The notes under the pieces were generated by a model that was given only the letters and a program-made list of their open reading frames with translations, had not been told where the DNA came from and searched no databases. A stretch of DNA of 37,950 bases from Gemmatimonadaceae bacterium (GTDB lineage Bacteria; Gemmatimonadota; Gemmatimonadetes; Gemmatimonadales; Gemmatimonadaceae), in NCBI GenBank assembly GCA_025930755.1, contig JAICOJ010000023.1, forward strand, positions 1 through 37,950. The letters are read 5' to 3'. Position numbers and translations under genes: made by a program. Position 1 is the stretch's first letter. Every line of letters begins with the position of its first letter. Positions 15,124 through 24,222 of the stretch are shown one piece after another.

Positions 15124-17457
15124 TCAGCCCTTTCGCGCGGCGTCCACCCGCCTGACGAGCGCCTCGAACCGGGCCTCGCCGTGAAGCGATTTCAGCTGCG
15201 GATCGACGCCGAGAAAGACCATCGAGTGGGAGCGCTCCTCGTACGCGCGCTCGAGCATCTGCAGCGCCCGCTCACGCGCCCCGAGCGCGAGGTGAACCTT
15301 CGCGAGCTCGTACGTGGGGACATACGATCGTGAGGCACGATCCTCCAGCTCGTGCAGCAGCCCGCGCGCGCGCGCGGTATCCCCGGCGATCGCGCGGGTG
15401 CGCGCGAGCGACGCCACGAACAACGAGCTGCGATGCGTCAGCGCGACCGCGCGCTCGAGCAGCGTGAGTGCCTCCGGCACACGTCCAAGCTCCTCGAGCG
15501 ACCATCCACGCCAGAGCAGGGCGACGGCATACTCCGGATCGAGCTCGAGCGTGAGACGACACTGCTCCGCGGCCCGCTCGAAGTCGCCAGCATAGTACAA
15601 GACCCAGCCGTGCGCCGCGCTCGCGATGAGCGAGAGCGGATCGATCTCCTGAGCTCGGCCCATCGCGCGCTCCGCTTCATCGAAGCGCGCGCGCGCGGTC
15701 AGGAAGTTCGCGTACCACTGATGCGCGGTCGAATACCTCGGCCCGACGTCGGTCGCCCGCGTGAACCATTCCTCGGCGCGCCGCCAGTTCCAGTTGTAGT
15801 ACAGCGCGACGTAGCCGAGCGTCGCATACGGCTGCACGAGCGTCGAGTCGAGCCCCATCGCCCGCTGCGCTGCCCGCTCCGCGGGCGGGAACGCCTCACG
15901 AGGCGGCAGGTAGTCGTAAAACCCGAGCACGGCGAGAGCGTCGGCGAGCCCAGCGTGGGCGAGCGCATACGTCGAGTCTTTCTCGATGGCCTGCGTGAAG
16001 TACGCCGCCGCCGATCTGAGACCCTCCTCGGTGCGGCGATACCACGAATAGCGACCCTTCATGTACAGTGCGTGGCGACCGCGCAGGTACAGATTGTACG
16101 CCTCGAGATCGGTATCCCGTCGCGCCGTCGCGGCGGAGTCGGCACTGCCCACGAGCGTGCCCTTGAGCGTCTCGACAATGGAGCGGGAGATCTCCTCCTG
16201 AATCGCGAACACGTCCTGGAGCTCTCGCTCGTAGGTCCGCGACCAGAGCTGATATCCATCGCGCGCGTTCGAGAGACGCGCCGTAATGCGGAGTCTGCCC
16301 TCGTCGGCCCGGACACTGCCATCGAGCACGGTCGCCACGCCGAGCTGCGTGCCGACGTCGCGGACATCCGGCGTCTTTCCCTTGAATGAGAAGGACGACG
16401 TGCGCGATGCGACGCGCACGCCCTGAACGCGACCGAGTGTGTTGATCAGCTCCTCCGTCATCCCGTCGCTGAAGTACTCGTGATCGTGTGCGGGGCTGAG
16501 ATCGACGAATGGGAGCACCGCGACACTGGTGCTCTCCGCTCTGTTTCCCGCCGACGTGCGTCCGCGCGCCACGGCGGCGACGGCGATCGCCAGGGCGATG
16601 ACCGCTGCTGCGAGAGGCCACCGGCGTCGTCGCGTCGTGACTGCCGCCGGGGGCGCCACCACAGCCGGCGCGTCCACCCGCCGCTGTTCGGAGTCAGGCT
16701 CCTCGGGCACGCGCTCCGATGTCGGCGCCGGCGGGGCCGGTGCGATGGGCTGTGCGCGGATGGACGCGGCGAGCTCGGCGACGGCCGCGTCCGGCTCCGT
16801 GCCGAATTCGTCGGCGAGGAGGGTTGCGTGCACACGAGCATGCTGGAGGGCCGCGGCGCGGTCGCCCGAGCGATCGAGCGCGCGCATGAGCCGAACGGCG
16901 ACGCGCGAGCTGTAGGGATCGTGCGCGGCGAGCGCCCGCCACCACCGCACTGCGTCGACCGTGTCGCCCCGTCGCTCGGCGCTTTCACTCAGTGCTTCGA
17001 GCGCGCGTGCGTACGACCGTGCGAGACGATCGCGCTCCGCGCTGGCCCAGCGCTCGAACTCCTCCGCATCGGCGAGAAAGAATCCGTCGAGAAACGGCCC
17101 ACCATACAGATCCGTGGCACGCTGCCAGTCGCCGCCATCGATCGCGTCCTCGAACCCGGCCACATCGCTCGGCAGCACCTGTGTCGAGAGGCGGAGGTCG
17201 TCCGCGGTGCTGATAATCGCCTCGGCGCCGAGCGCCTGGTTCACCCGGTAGATCGAGTCGGAAAGCAGAGGGCGGGCGTGCTCGGTGTCCTGGTCGGGCC
17301 ACAGGTAGGCGATGAGCTTGTCCCGGCTCACCCCCCGCGCGCGCGCGACAGCGAGCATCGCGAGGAGCGCGATGCGGCGCCGCTGACTGGCGCGGCCGGC
17401 GAGGGGACCCGACGGTGCGTGGATGGACGCGCCGCCGAGGAGCTTGAGTGAGAACAC
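15124..17457 (-). CDS. SARP/BTAD transcriptional regulator with transmembrane segment, FlgO-like domain and TPRs
   Basis: A 777-residue protein. Residues 1-90 form an OmpR-like winged helix (LLGGASIHAPSGPLAGRASQRRRIALLA). Residues 91-235 form a bacterial transcriptional activator (BTAD) helical domain. One membrane helix is at 280-299 after RRRR. Residues 309-430 are a TolB-N/FlgO-like region (SVAVLPFVDLSP then YFSDGMTEELI), and TPRs fill 450-770. DNA binding on the cytoplasmic side and TPRs outside suggests a one-component membrane regulator; the signal is unknown. The start is uncertain: GTG at 17457 matches the family N-terminus, and a TTG at 17544 would extend it. It is divergent from the lipoprotein/DUF4242 pair, its likely target. 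Confidence 0.85.
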   Translation of the reverse strand: MFSLKLLGGASIHAPSGPLAGRASQRRRIALLAMLAVARARGVSRDKLIAYLWPDQDTEHARPLLSDSIYRVNQALGAEAIISTADDLRLSTQVLPSDVAGFEDAIDGGDWQRATDLYGGPFLDGFFLADAEEFERWASAERDRLARSYARALEALSESAERRGDTVDAVRWWRALAAHDPYSSRVAVRLMRALDRSGDRAAALQHARVHATLLADEFGTEPDAAVAELAASIRAQPIAPAPPAPTSERVPEEPDSEQRRVDAPAVVAPPAAVTTRRRRWPLAAAVIALAIAVAAVARGRTSAGNRAESTSVAVLPFVDLSPAHDHEYFSDGMTEELINTLGRVQGVRVASRTSSFSFKGKTPDVRDVGTQLGVATVLDGSVRADEGRLRITARLSNARDGYQLWSRTYERELQDVFAIQEEISRSIVETLKGTLVGSADSAATARRDTDLEAYNLYLRGRHALYMKGRYSWYRRTEEGLRSAAAYFTQAIEKDSTYALAHAGLADALAVLGFYDYLPPREAFPPAERAAQRAMGLDSTLVQPYATLGYVALYYNWNWRRAEEWFTRATDVGPRYSTAHQWYANFLTARARFDEAERAMGRAQEIDPLSLIASAAHGWVLYYAGDFERAAEQCRLTLELDPEYAVALLWRGWSLEELGRVPEALTLLERAVALTHRSSLFVASLARTRAIAGDTARARGLLHELEDRASRSYVPTYELAKVHLALGARERALQMLERAYEERSHSMVFLGVDPQLKSLHGEARFEALVRRVDAARKG

Positions 17458-17572
17458 GTTACGCGTGGCGAGAGCGGGGCGAGAGGCAGGCGAGAGTGCG
17501 CCGATGCCGCTCCGACATGATACGCGCGCCCGGAGTTCGGGCAAGCCATCTCACTGCTCTCCAGGAGGGTCT

Positions 17573-18148
17573 ATGCATTCCCCGATCAGCCCCAACGCCG
17601 CGATACCACTCCTTGCCGCAGGCATCGTCGCGATCGTCGTGTCGTGCACCGGCGGTTCAGAACCGATGAGTCCCAGTGCCGCGCACGTTCACGTCGCCGC
17701 GACGCAGCCAGGCGTGCCCATTCCCGACCTCGGCCGCAAGCTGGCGGAGCTCAAGGCCTCGACCGCGCGGTATCACGATTTCGCGGCGGCGCAGGCCGAT
17801 GGCTATACCGTTCAGGTCACCGGCTGCATGGAAGACGCGGTCCGCGGAGGAATGGGCTATCACTATGCGAAGGGCGAGCTCATCGATGGGCAGGTCATCG
17901 AAGCGCGTCCCGAGGTGTTGCTGTACGAGCCTCAAGGGAAGGGGAAGCCGCGACTGGTCGGTGTGGAGTTCATCATCCCGTTCACGGAATGGACCGGCGC
18001 AGAGCCCCCGGTGCTGTATGGTCAGACGTTCGCCCGCAACGAGACCTTTCAAGTATGGGCGCTTCACGTCTGGTCGTGGCGCGACAATCGGAGCGGGGTG
18101 TTCGCCGACTGGAATCCGGCGGTCGGGTGCGACCGCGACAACGCCTGA
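17573..18148 (+). CDS. Conserved hypothetical lipoprotein
   Basis: A 191-residue exported lipoprotein with lipobox Cys25 (AIVVSC). The mature domain begins with an amphipathic helix (LGRKLAELKASTARYHDF). It continues with GGMGYHYAKGELIDG, LLYEPQGKGKPRLVGVEFIIPF and ALHVWSWRDNRSGVFADWNPAVGC. Cys84 (GCMED) and the C-terminal cysteine (VGC) may form a disulfide. I recognise the layout as a bacterial hypothetical family but not a function. AGGAGG lies a few bases before the ATG. The gene precedes the DUF4242 gene by 14 bases and is divergent from the SARP regulator. Confidence 0.8.
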   Translation: MHSPISPNAAIPLLAAGIVAIVVSCTGGSEPMSPSAAHVHVAATQPGVPIPDLGRKLAELKASTARYHDFAAAQADGYTVQVTGCMEDAVRGGMGYHYAKGELIDGQVIEARPEVLLYEPQGKGKPRLVGVEFIIPFTEWTGAEPPVLYGQTFARNETFQVWALHVWSWRDNRSGVFADWNPAVGCDRDNA

Positions 18149-18162
18149 CAGGAGCTTCGACA

Positions 18163-18444
18163 ATGCCCAGGTATTTGATCGAGCGCGATCTCGCCGGCGC
18201 TGGTCAACTCAGTGACGATGAGCTGCGCGGCATCTCCACGAAGTCATGTCAGGTGCTTCACGACCTCGGGACGGACATCCAGTGGGTGCAGAGCTACGTC
18301 ACCGACGACAAGATCTATTGCGTGTACATCGCCGCGAACGAGCGTCTCATTCGTGAACACGCGAAGCGCGGCGGATTCCCGTGCAACCGCGTGAGCGAGG
18401 TGCGGGCGGGGATCGATCCGACGACTGCCGAGATGAAGATGTGA
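18163..18444 (+). CDS. DUF4242 (SCO4226-like) small protein
   Basis: A 93-residue protein: MPRYLIERDLAGAG, ISTKSCQVLHDLG, then IQWVQSYVTDDKIYCVYIA and FPCNRVSEVRAGIDPTTAE. These are the conserved blocks of DUF4242, a ferredoxin-like beta-alpha-beta domain. The Streptomyces member SCO4226 was reported as a nickel-binding protein, so metal binding is possible here. Cysteines at SCQ, YCV and PCN are available. The ATG has AGGAG eight bases upstream and the gene forms an operon with the lipoprotein gene before it. A family B hairpin begins at its TGA. Confidence 0.88.
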   Translation: MPRYLIERDLAGAGQLSDDELRGISTKSCQVLHDLGTDIQWVQSYVTDDKIYCVYIAANERLIREHAKRGGFPCNRVSEVRAGIDPTTAEMKM

Positions 18445-18514
18445 TCGACGTCGTCGAGGATGTCGAGGTGATCGAGGGAAGCCCACCTCGATCACCTCGA
18501 CGACCTCGATCACC
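18443..18514. repeat. Inverted repeat of 9-nt units (family B) between convergent genes
   Basis: The left arm runs from the DUF4242 stop as GATCGACGTCGTCGAGG, then GTCGAGGTGATCGAGG. The right arm is CCTCGATCACCTCGACG, then CCTCGATCACC, made of alternating CTCGATCAC and CTCGACGAC nonamers. The loop is about eight bases. The stop codon of the plug/TonB protein (18510-18512) lies in the right arm. Confidence 0.85.
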
Positions 18515-19658
18515 TCGGCTGTTGCTGGCTCGTCTCGACCGGCATCTCGAACTTCACCGGGAGCTGCACCAGTTGGCGCACGCGCTGGCCACCGAGCAAC
18601 GCCGGATGGAACCGTGCGCTCTGCAGGGCGCGACGTACGGCGTCGGTGAACAAGGGGTGGCTCGTGGAGATCGCGGAGATGCTCTCGGGCAGAACGAAGC
18701 CACTGGTATCGACCACGAACTCGACGAGCACCTGCCCCGTGACGCGCTCGCGGAAGAGTGAGTCGGGGTACGCCGGGCGCGCGATCGAGCCGCTGTCGGT
18801 GCGCGCGACCTGGTCGACCTGATCCGCGGTGAAGAGTTGGCGCTCTTCGACCTGTTTGGCGAGCTCCGAGGGAGGATTGGCCGCCTGGCGAGCCTTGCGC
18901 CGCCGCTCCTCGAAGCCGGTCCAGATGACGATGGCCCCACAGGAGCCACCCCCACGCACCCACCGAAATTCCGGAGGCACCGTCGCGACACCGAGGTAGA
19001 CCTCGATGCCCTCGATGATGTACGGATCGAGCGCATCGAGGTCGTATTCACCCGCGGTCGCGGGGAAGCCATCCAGCCAGACGAGTGGCGCGCAGCGCAT
19101 CCCGCGGAAGCGCACGACGTTGTTGAACGTAGACGAATAGATCCGCGCGCCGGGGACGCTGCGGAACAGATCCGTGAGCTGCGCCGGGTTCCGCTGGTCG
19201 ATCTGGTCGCGCGTGATGTAGTGTCCGCCGGACGAGCGCGACCGCCGCTGATAGAACCCCGCGAGCCTGCCGTGCTCCTCGAACCGGCGGTCGCCGCGCA
19301 CGATGACGGCGGCGAGTGACTGCGCGAGCGGTGCGACGACGATCGTCATCGTCGCCGCTTCGTTTGGTCCGATGTCGATGCTGCCGACGGTCGGGACGAA
19401 CCCCAGCCGGCGTACGCCGACGCTCACGGTGCCGGCGGGAACGTTCGTCAGGCGGAACTCGCCCTGGGGATTGGTGTGCGCCCGCAGGCCCGTGCCCACG
19501 ATGGTGATCTCGGCCCCGGCGATCCCGCCCCCTGAGGAGTCGCGCACGACGCCGGCCACGGTTCCGCGATTCGCGGGCTCCTGGGCGCGAAGCGACGCAG
19601 GCGCGAACGCGAGCGCTCCCCCTGCCAGGCCAATGACGGCCACGCGGCATAGACGCAT
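18510..19658 (-). CDS. Secreted regulatory-domain / TonB-plug / TonB C-terminal fusion protein
   Basis: A 382-residue protein with a signal peptide (1-26, ending LRAQE). A carboxypeptidase-regulatory-like domain (31-110; TVAGVVRDSSGGGIAGAEITIVG) comes first. A TonB-receptor plug-like domain (115-248) follows, with LTDLFRSVPGARIY and a cysteine pair in RCAPLVWLDG and GSCGAIVIW. Last is a TonB C-terminal-like domain (294-371; PAYPDSLFRERVTGQVLVEF and RFHPALLGG). There is no barrel and no TonB N-terminal anchor. Plug and TonB C-terminal domains normally sit in two different partner proteins, so this arrangement is unusual. GGAGG eight bases upstream fixes the start. Transport is unlikely; a binding or assembly role is an inference. 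Confidence 0.82.
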   Translation of the reverse strand: MRLCRVAVIGLAGGALAFAPASLRAQEPANRGTVAGVVRDSSGGGIAGAEITIVGTGLRAHTNPQGEFRLTNVPAGTVSVGVRRLGFVPTVGSIDIGPNEAATMTIVVAPLAQSLAAVIVRGDRRFEEHGRLAGFYQRRSRSSGGHYITRDQIDQRNPAQLTDLFRSVPGARIYSSTFNNVVRFRGMRCAPLVWLDGFPATAGEYDLDALDPYIIEGIEVYLGVATVPPEFRWVRGGGSCGAIVIWTGFEERRRKARQAANPPSELAKQVEERQLFTADQVDQVARTDSGSIARPAYPDSLFRERVTGQVLVEFVVDTSGFVLPESISAISTSHPLFTDAVRRALQSARFHPALLGGQRVRQLVQLPVKFEMPVETSQQQPR

Positions 19659-19740
19659 GGGACCACCTCCGCTTGCGACGCTAGGGTCGGGGATGAGGGG
19701 GCGCAAGGGGCAAGCCGTCAAGGCAGTGTAAACTGAGGTC

Positions 19741-19868
19741 AACGGCAAAGACGGCAGATGTCAGAACTCAGAAATCCAATTCAGACGGGATCAACGGAGA
19801 GTCCCTCGCGGCTCCCCGGTCATTTCTGAAATGAATTCTGGATTCCGACAGCTGACGTCTTTGCCGTC
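19741..19868. repeat. Inverted repeat, family C (ACGGCAAAG-capped), long loop
   Basis: The left arm begins AACGGCAAAGACGGCAGATG and extends to about 19787. The right arm (19822-19867) ends CAGCTGACGTCTTTGCCGT. The arms match over about 45 bases with gaps, and the loop is about 35 bases. The right edge touches the stop of the FGase-like gene (TGACGGCAAAG on the minus strand). The left edge is about 80 bases before the plug/TonB gene start, so a promoter for that gene could overlap. Confidence 0.8.
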
Positions 19869-19871
19869 AGG

Positions 19872-20801
19872 TCAGGGCGTGATGTCCAGCGTGTAATGAA
19901 GCTCCAGATATCGCGCGATCACCTGCGCCAGGGCGGAACCGAACCTCCTCCTGTTCTCTTCCGTATCCCTTACCCCTATCCGGTTCGACTCGATCTGCAC
20001 CCCGCAGATCACCCCACCAACACGGCAGCCGTGCACGAACGTGTTGAAGCCCCCCGCGAAGTACTCGTCGGTGCCCGGATCGGGTGTCGTGTGACTCGGC
20101 ACGGCGGGATAGCCCTCCGCTTCGAGCAGGGCGCCCAGGCTCGACGGTCCCCGCAACAGCTCCGAGAACGAGAGCGGCGAGCGCACCGACAGCGTCCGGA
20201 TGCTGCTGAGCACCTCGTATGCGGGCTGGGTGTCGAGGGAGTCGTCCGGATGCCCAAGATCATCAGCGTCAAGGAGGTAGCCAAGCTCCAGCCGCTGGAT
20301 CGTGTGACCATGCCCGTGCAGGTCGATGTAGAGTCCCCCGGTGTAGCGGCGGTTCACGGCCTCCTTGGCGTCGTTCAGGAAGCCGTGGAACTCCCGCCAG
20401 GCCTGCTCCGCCTCCGCATCCCCCTGCGCGCCCTCGGTGATCTCGCGGTTGGCGTCGAGCTTCGTGCGGTGCAGCCGGACCATCACCACGTGCGCGTGCT
20501 TCCCGGTGAGCCTCACGAGCGCCGAGTCGACCGCACGCGCGAGCTCGGCGGTGTTCAGGTCGGTGACGGTCGTCCCGTACGTGCGATCGGGAATCTCATC
20601 GGGGCGGAGCGAGCCGCCGTGCGGTGCCGAGAGGATGACCGGCAGGTCGCCGGCGATGTACTCGATGTACTGGTTGCGGCCGAAGTACGACACGCCGGGC
20701 GTGTAGCGGGCGGTGTCGTTCGGGTTGACGTCGCGCGGCGATGACGGCGATGCGCACGCCGCGAGCAGCGCGACCAATACGAGCGACGCGCGTGCGCTCA
20801 G
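19872..20801 (-). CDS. N-formylglutamate amidohydrolase-like lipoprotein
   Basis: A 309-residue protein. The predicted signal [15 protein letters not shown] ends in a lipobox (Cys16). The body has [12 protein letters not shown] (His61 region), [22 protein letters not shown] and [10 protein letters not shown], the pattern of the FGase zinc-hydrolase superfamily. Typical members release formate from N-formyl-glutamate in the cytosol; this exported version probably acts on another amide or peptide. No ATG, GTG or usable TTG lies before the signal peptide. The best start is a CTG overlapping the E1 dehydrogenase TGA (CTGA), which is an unusual codon. It follows the E1 gene with four-base coupling. 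Confidence 0.75.
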   Translation of the reverse strand: MSARASLVLVALLAACASPSSPRDVNPNDTARYTPGVSYFGRNQYIEYIAGDLPVILSAPHGGSLRPDEIPDRTYGTTVTDLNTAELARAVDSALVRLTGKHAHVVMVRLHRTKLDANREITEGAQGDAEAEQAWREFHGFLNDAKEAVNRRYTGGLYIDLHGHGHTIQRLELGYLLDADDLGHPDDSLDTQPAYEVLSSIRTLSVRSPLSFSELLRGPSSLGALLEAEGYPAVPSHTTPDPGTDEYFAGGFNTFVHGCRVGGVICGVQIESNRIGVRDTEENRRRFGSALAQVIARYLELHYTLDITP

Positions 20802-22909
20802 AACGCGGCGATCTCCTGGAACACGCGCTTGAAGTCGTCGACCTGCGGGAGGATGGCGTCTTCCAGTGACGGCGCGTAGCCGACGAACGTGTCGGTGGAC
20901 GCAATGCGCATCACCGGCGCATCGAGCCACGCGAAGCATTCCTGCGCGATCGCGGCCGCGATCTCGGCGCCGTAGCCCCACGAGAGCGAGTCCTCGTAGG
21001 CGACGACGACGCGATTGGTCTTCTTCGTCGAGCTGAAGACCGCCTCACGATCCCAGGGCGACAGCGTGCGCAGGTCGATCACCTCGACATCCGGCCCGCC
21101 GCTGTCGGCGACCTGGTTGGCGGCCACGAGCGCGCGCTGCACCGTCGCCCCGTACGTGACGACGGTGACGTCCTTGCCCTCACGAACCACCTTCGCCTTG
21201 CCGAAGGGGATCATGAAGTTGGGTCCCGGATACCGCGACTTGTTGTACGTCTGGCGGTAGAGATGCTTGTGCTCGAGGAAGATCACGGGGTCGTCGCAGC
21301 GAATCGCCGTGCGCAGGAGCCCATTCGCATCGAGCGCCGTGGCGGGGCAGACGACGCGAAGCCCGGGGGTGTGCGTGAAGAGGGACGCACCCGTTTGCGA
21401 GTGGTAGACCGCACCGCGGATGTAGCCGCCGTACGTCGTGCGAACCACGACGGGCGCGGCGAACGCGTTGTTCGAGCGCCACCGCATCGTCGCGAGCTCA
21501 TCGCGAAGCTGCATGTATGCCGGCCAGATGTAGTCGAAGAACTGGATCTCGACCACGGGCTTGAGTCCGCGAATCGCCAACCCGACCGCCCGGCCGACGA
21601 TGTTCGCCTCGGCCAGCGGCGAGTTGTAGACGCGCGTGCCGCCGAATTCCTTCTGCAGCCCCCACGTCACTTTGAAGACGCCGCCCTTTCCCTTCACCTT
21701 GCCCATGTGCTGCTCGCGGGAGAGGTCGGCGACGTCCTCGCCGAAGACGACGATCCGCTCATCGCGGCGCATCTCATCCTTCATGCAGGCGTTGAGCAGG
21801 TCGACCATCGTCGTCGGCTCGCCGGCGAACTGCGGATCATCCTCGGTATCGAACGCATCGCCGGTCGGATCGACGTCGGGCGAATAAACGGCGAAGTGCA
21901 CCGTGTCGGCGCCCGGCTGCGGCTGCGCGAGGGCGTCGTCCGTCGCGGCCTGGATTTCGGCATCCGCCTGCTCGCGAATGCGCTCCAGCTCCTCATCGGT
22001 CGTGACCCCTTCCGCGACCAGCCAGCGGGGGAAGGTGATAATGGGATCGCGCTGCGCTTCCGCCTCACGCTCCTCGGGTGGCTTGTAGAGGACCTCGTCG
22101 TCGGAGAGCGAATGCGAGTACGGCCGGATCACGCGGGCGTGCACGAATGCCGGACCCTTGCGTCTCCGCGCGTGTTCGACCGCCTTCGTCATCACGTCAT
22201 AGGAGGCGATGAAATCGCATCCGTCGACTTCCTGGATGAACAGATTCGGAAACCCGCTGACGAGCTTCGAGATCGAGCCGCCCGCCGTGTTCACCTCGAC
22301 CGGGACCGAGATCGCGTAACCATTGTCCTCGACGAGGTAGACAACGGGAAGCGACAGGTTGCAGGCGGTGTTCAGGGATTCCCAGAACTCGCCCTCGCTG
22401 GTGGTACCGTCGCCGGTGGTGACGAGGACGATCTCGTCCTTCTGGAAACCTTCGGTGATCCCCAGCGCCTTCGCGCGCACGATCGCCTCCGCCGATCCGA
22501 CGGCCTGCAGGAACTGCGTCCCGGTCGGCGATGATGTCGAGACGATGTTGAGCTCTTTCTTCCCCCAGTGGCTCGGCATCTGGCGTCCGCCGGAATTCGG
22601 ATCGATGGCGGCGCCGACGGCGGAGTAGAGCATTTCCGCGGGCGTCATGCCGAGCTGCAGGCAGAGCGCGCGGTCGCGGTAGTACATGTAGAACCAGTCG
22701 TGCGCCGGCCGCGTGACCATCCCCGCGGCGGTCAGTATCGCCTCGTGCCCCGCGCCCGAGATCTGAAAGAAGATCCTGTTCTGCCGCTTGAGCTGGATCT
22801 CCTTGTCGTCGATCCGGCGCGAGAGAAACATGACGCGATACGCCGCCAGCAGTTGCTCGGGACTGAGTTCGGAGCCCGCCTTGCGCTCCGAGCGCGTTTG
22901 GGTTGCCAT
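20798..22909 (-). CDS. Fused alpha-beta E1 subunit of a 2-oxoacid dehydrogenase (branched-chain/pyruvate type)
   Basis: A 703-residue protein. Residues 15-330 form the thiamine-diphosphate alpha subunit. It has the motif [20 protein letters not shown] (from Gly166) and Asn196 ([11 protein letters not shown]), and the phosphorylation-loop-like SHSLSDDE at 265-272. Residues 365-700 form the beta subunit ([26 protein letters not shown], then [17 protein letters not shown]). Fused E1 proteins usually act on branched-chain 2-oxoacids or pyruvate with E2 and E3 partners; neither is in this window. The start is at [10 protein letters not shown], since the longer reading goes through a family A repeat. 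It is divergent from the HIT gene. Confidence 0.92.
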   Translation of the reverse strand: MATQTRSERKAGSELSPEQLLAAYRVMFLSRRIDDKEIQLKRQNRIFFQISGAGHEAILTAAGMVTRPAHDWFYMYYRDRALCLQLGMTPAEMLYSAVGAAIDPNSGGRQMPSHWGKKELNIVSTSSPTGTQFLQAVGSAEAIVRAKALGITEGFQKDEIVLVTTGDGTTSEGEFWESLNTACNLSLPVVYLVEDNGYAISVPVEVNTAGGSISKLVSGFPNLFIQEVDGCDFIASYDVMTKAVEHARRRKGPAFVHARVIRPYSHSLSDDEVLYKPPEEREAEAQRDPIITFPRWLVAEGVTTDEELERIREQADAEIQAATDDALAQPQPGADTVHFAVYSPDVDPTGDAFDTEDDPQFAGEPTTMVDLLNACMKDEMRRDERIVVFGEDVADLSREQHMGKVKGKGGVFKVTWGLQKEFGGTRVYNSPLAEANIVGRAVGLAIRGLKPVVEIQFFDYIWPAYMQLRDELATMRWRSNNAFAAPVVVRTTYGGYIRGAVYHSQTGASLFTHTPGLRVVCPATALDANGLLRTAIRCDDPVIFLEHKHLYRQTYNKSRYPGPNFMIPFGKAKVVREGKDVTVVTYGATVQRALVAANQVADSGGPDVEVIDLRTLSPWDREAVFSSTKKTNRVVVAYEDSLSWGYGAEIAAAIAQECFAWLDAPVMRIASTDTFVGYAPSLEDAILPQVDDFKRVFQEIAAF

Positions 22910-22927
22910 GTCAACGAAGATAGTGGC

Positions 22928-23006
22928 GGAACGAGGAACGAGGAACGAGGAAGTGTCGGTCTGGATCTTGTTCGCCACTTCCTCGTTCCTCGTTCCTCGT
23001 TCCTCT
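22928..23006. repeat. Inverted repeat of GGAACGA heptamers (family A) between divergent starts
   Basis: The left arm GCGGAACGAGGAACGAGG continues to GGAAGTG at 22954. The right arm (22977-23006) is its near-perfect complement, CACTTCC then TCGTTCC units. The arms are about 27 bases around a 23-base loop. It lies 19 bases upstream of the E1 dehydrogenase start and 43 upstream of the HIT start, with no gene end nearby. It is therefore in both 5' regions rather than a 3' region. Confidence 0.85.
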
Positions 23007-23048
23007 TGGCACCCTCCGTGCTTCTTTGCGACCCACCAGGAGGCTCTC

Positions 23049-23531
23049 ATGGGTACGCAGCCAGGGCACTGCATCTTCTGCGACATAGTCAAAGGGGCCG
23101 CCGAGGTCTCGGTGTGCTACGAGGACACCGAGTCGATCGCGTTCATGGATATCCAGCCCGTGAATGCCGGCCACGTTCTTGTCGTGTCGCGGCAACACTT
23201 CGAGTCCTTCCTCGATCTGCCGAAGAGTCTGGGGACGCATCTGTTCGAGGTGGCGATGGAGCTGGCCCCGGCCATTCGCAAGGTGTCGGGGGCGGACGGG
23301 ATGAACGTCATCGTCTCCAGCGGAGCCGCGGCGGGGCAGGATGTGTATCATTTCCACATCCACCTGATTCCGCGTCGCCAGGGCGACGGGTTCGATGTCC
23401 GGCTGCCGTTCGCGGAAGCCGACGTGCCCGACCGCACGGTGCTGGACATGACGGCGGCGAGGATCATCGGCGCGTTACGGGACCCCACGCGCACGCGTCC
23501 GACCCCGCGCCAGTCGGCCGCGGTTCCGTGA
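23049..23531 (+). CDS. HIT family nucleotide-binding/hydrolase protein
   Basis: A 160-residue HIT domain protein with the catalytic triad motif [10 protein letters not shown] (His101, His103 and His105). A zinc site is likely from Cys8, Cys11 (HCIFCDIV), His50 and His101. [20 protein letters not shown] is the conserved beta-hairpin before it. HIT proteins cleave AMP-linked nucleotides or dinucleoside polyphosphates, with many HinT-like members in bacteria. AGGAGG five bases upstream fixes the ATG. It is divergent from the E1 dehydrogenase gene. The C-terminal 25 residues ([13 protein letters not shown]) look disordered. Confidence 0.92.
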   Translation: MGTQPGHCIFCDIVKGAAEVSVCYEDTESIAFMDIQPVNAGHVLVVSRQHFESFLDLPKSLGTHLFEVAMELAPAIRKVSGADGMNVIVSSGAAAGQDVYHFHIHLIPRRQGDGFDVRLPFAEADVPDRTVLDMTAARIIGALRDPTRTRPTPRQSAAVP

Positions 23532-23817
23532 CCTTTTTCGGGATGCCACCGTCGAAAATATGAAAGGCGGACGCGCCGCGCCCTTGCGCCCCGACGTTCC
23601 GCTCCGCATTCGTAAGGCGCGCGGGCAGCCCTAGTGGGCACCCGCGGCCGATCAACGACTGGAGGCTCATGAGCGTCGATCGACGACCCTCTTCCGACCC
23701 GGAACACCGTCGGCCAACCGTCGTCGCCACACGCTGGTGCGCCCCACCCACCACGACACATCGCCCCGCCCGGGTTCCCCATCCGGCGCGGGGCGACGTG
23801 CATTTCGGCGAGGTGCA

Positions 23818-24219
23818 ATGTCTCGGCACGGCATTCATCGCATCTGCCTCCCCCGCGCGCCGCGTGGACTTCTCCGGCGGCGTCGTTCCCACCTGCGCCA
23901 CGTCGATTTCAAGCGAGCGCTCAAGCGCGCCGTAATGCGCGACTGCGGCCGGCGCTGCGTGTACTGCGGCGCCTGGCTCGAGCATGATCATGCGACCATC
24001 GATCACGTACACCCGCGGGCGCGGGGCGGCATTACCGCGTACGGCAACCTCGTCGCCGCCTGCGCTCCGTGCAACCGGCTGAAGGGTGACATGCTGCCGC
24101 ACGACTTCTTCGTGCGGTACCCGCTGGCGGGCATGAACTTCCTGCTCTACGCCCGAGTCGTGCATCGCGCCTTGAAGAGAGGCGCGAGGCGAGCGGTGAG
24201 TCTCGCCTTGGCGGCCTGA
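23818..24219 (+). CDS. HNH endonuclease, second copy
   Basis: A 133-residue HNH protein: a basic N-terminus (RGLLRRRRSHLRHVDFKRALKRAV), Cys47-x2-Cys50 (RRCVYCGA), IDHVHPRARGG with His63, Asn77 (YGNLV) and Cys82-x2-Cys85 (ACAPCN) with RLKGD. It matches the HNH at 12291-12599 in the core, so the two are paralogous. The start is doubtful. The chosen ATG has GAGGTG upstream. An ATG at 23669 with a perfect GGAGG is in a different frame, so a frameshift in the N-terminus cannot be excluded. The 286 bases before it (23532-23817) show no other gene I can support; the first part is a structured-looking GC-rich stretch. Confidence 0.75.
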   Translation: MSRHGIHRICLPRAPRGLLRRRRSHLRHVDFKRALKRAVMRDCGRRCVYCGAWLEHDHATIDHVHPRARGGITAYGNLVAACAPCNRLKGDMLPHDFFVRYPLAGMNFLLYARVVHRALKRGARRAVSLALAA

Positions 24220-24222
24220 CGT

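Noticed and set aside
23669-23935. 88-residue open frame with a good GGAGG site
   Set aside because: The translation is proline- and threonine-rich without family features and overlaps the HNH gene in another frame; kept only as a hint of a frameshifted HNH N-terminus.
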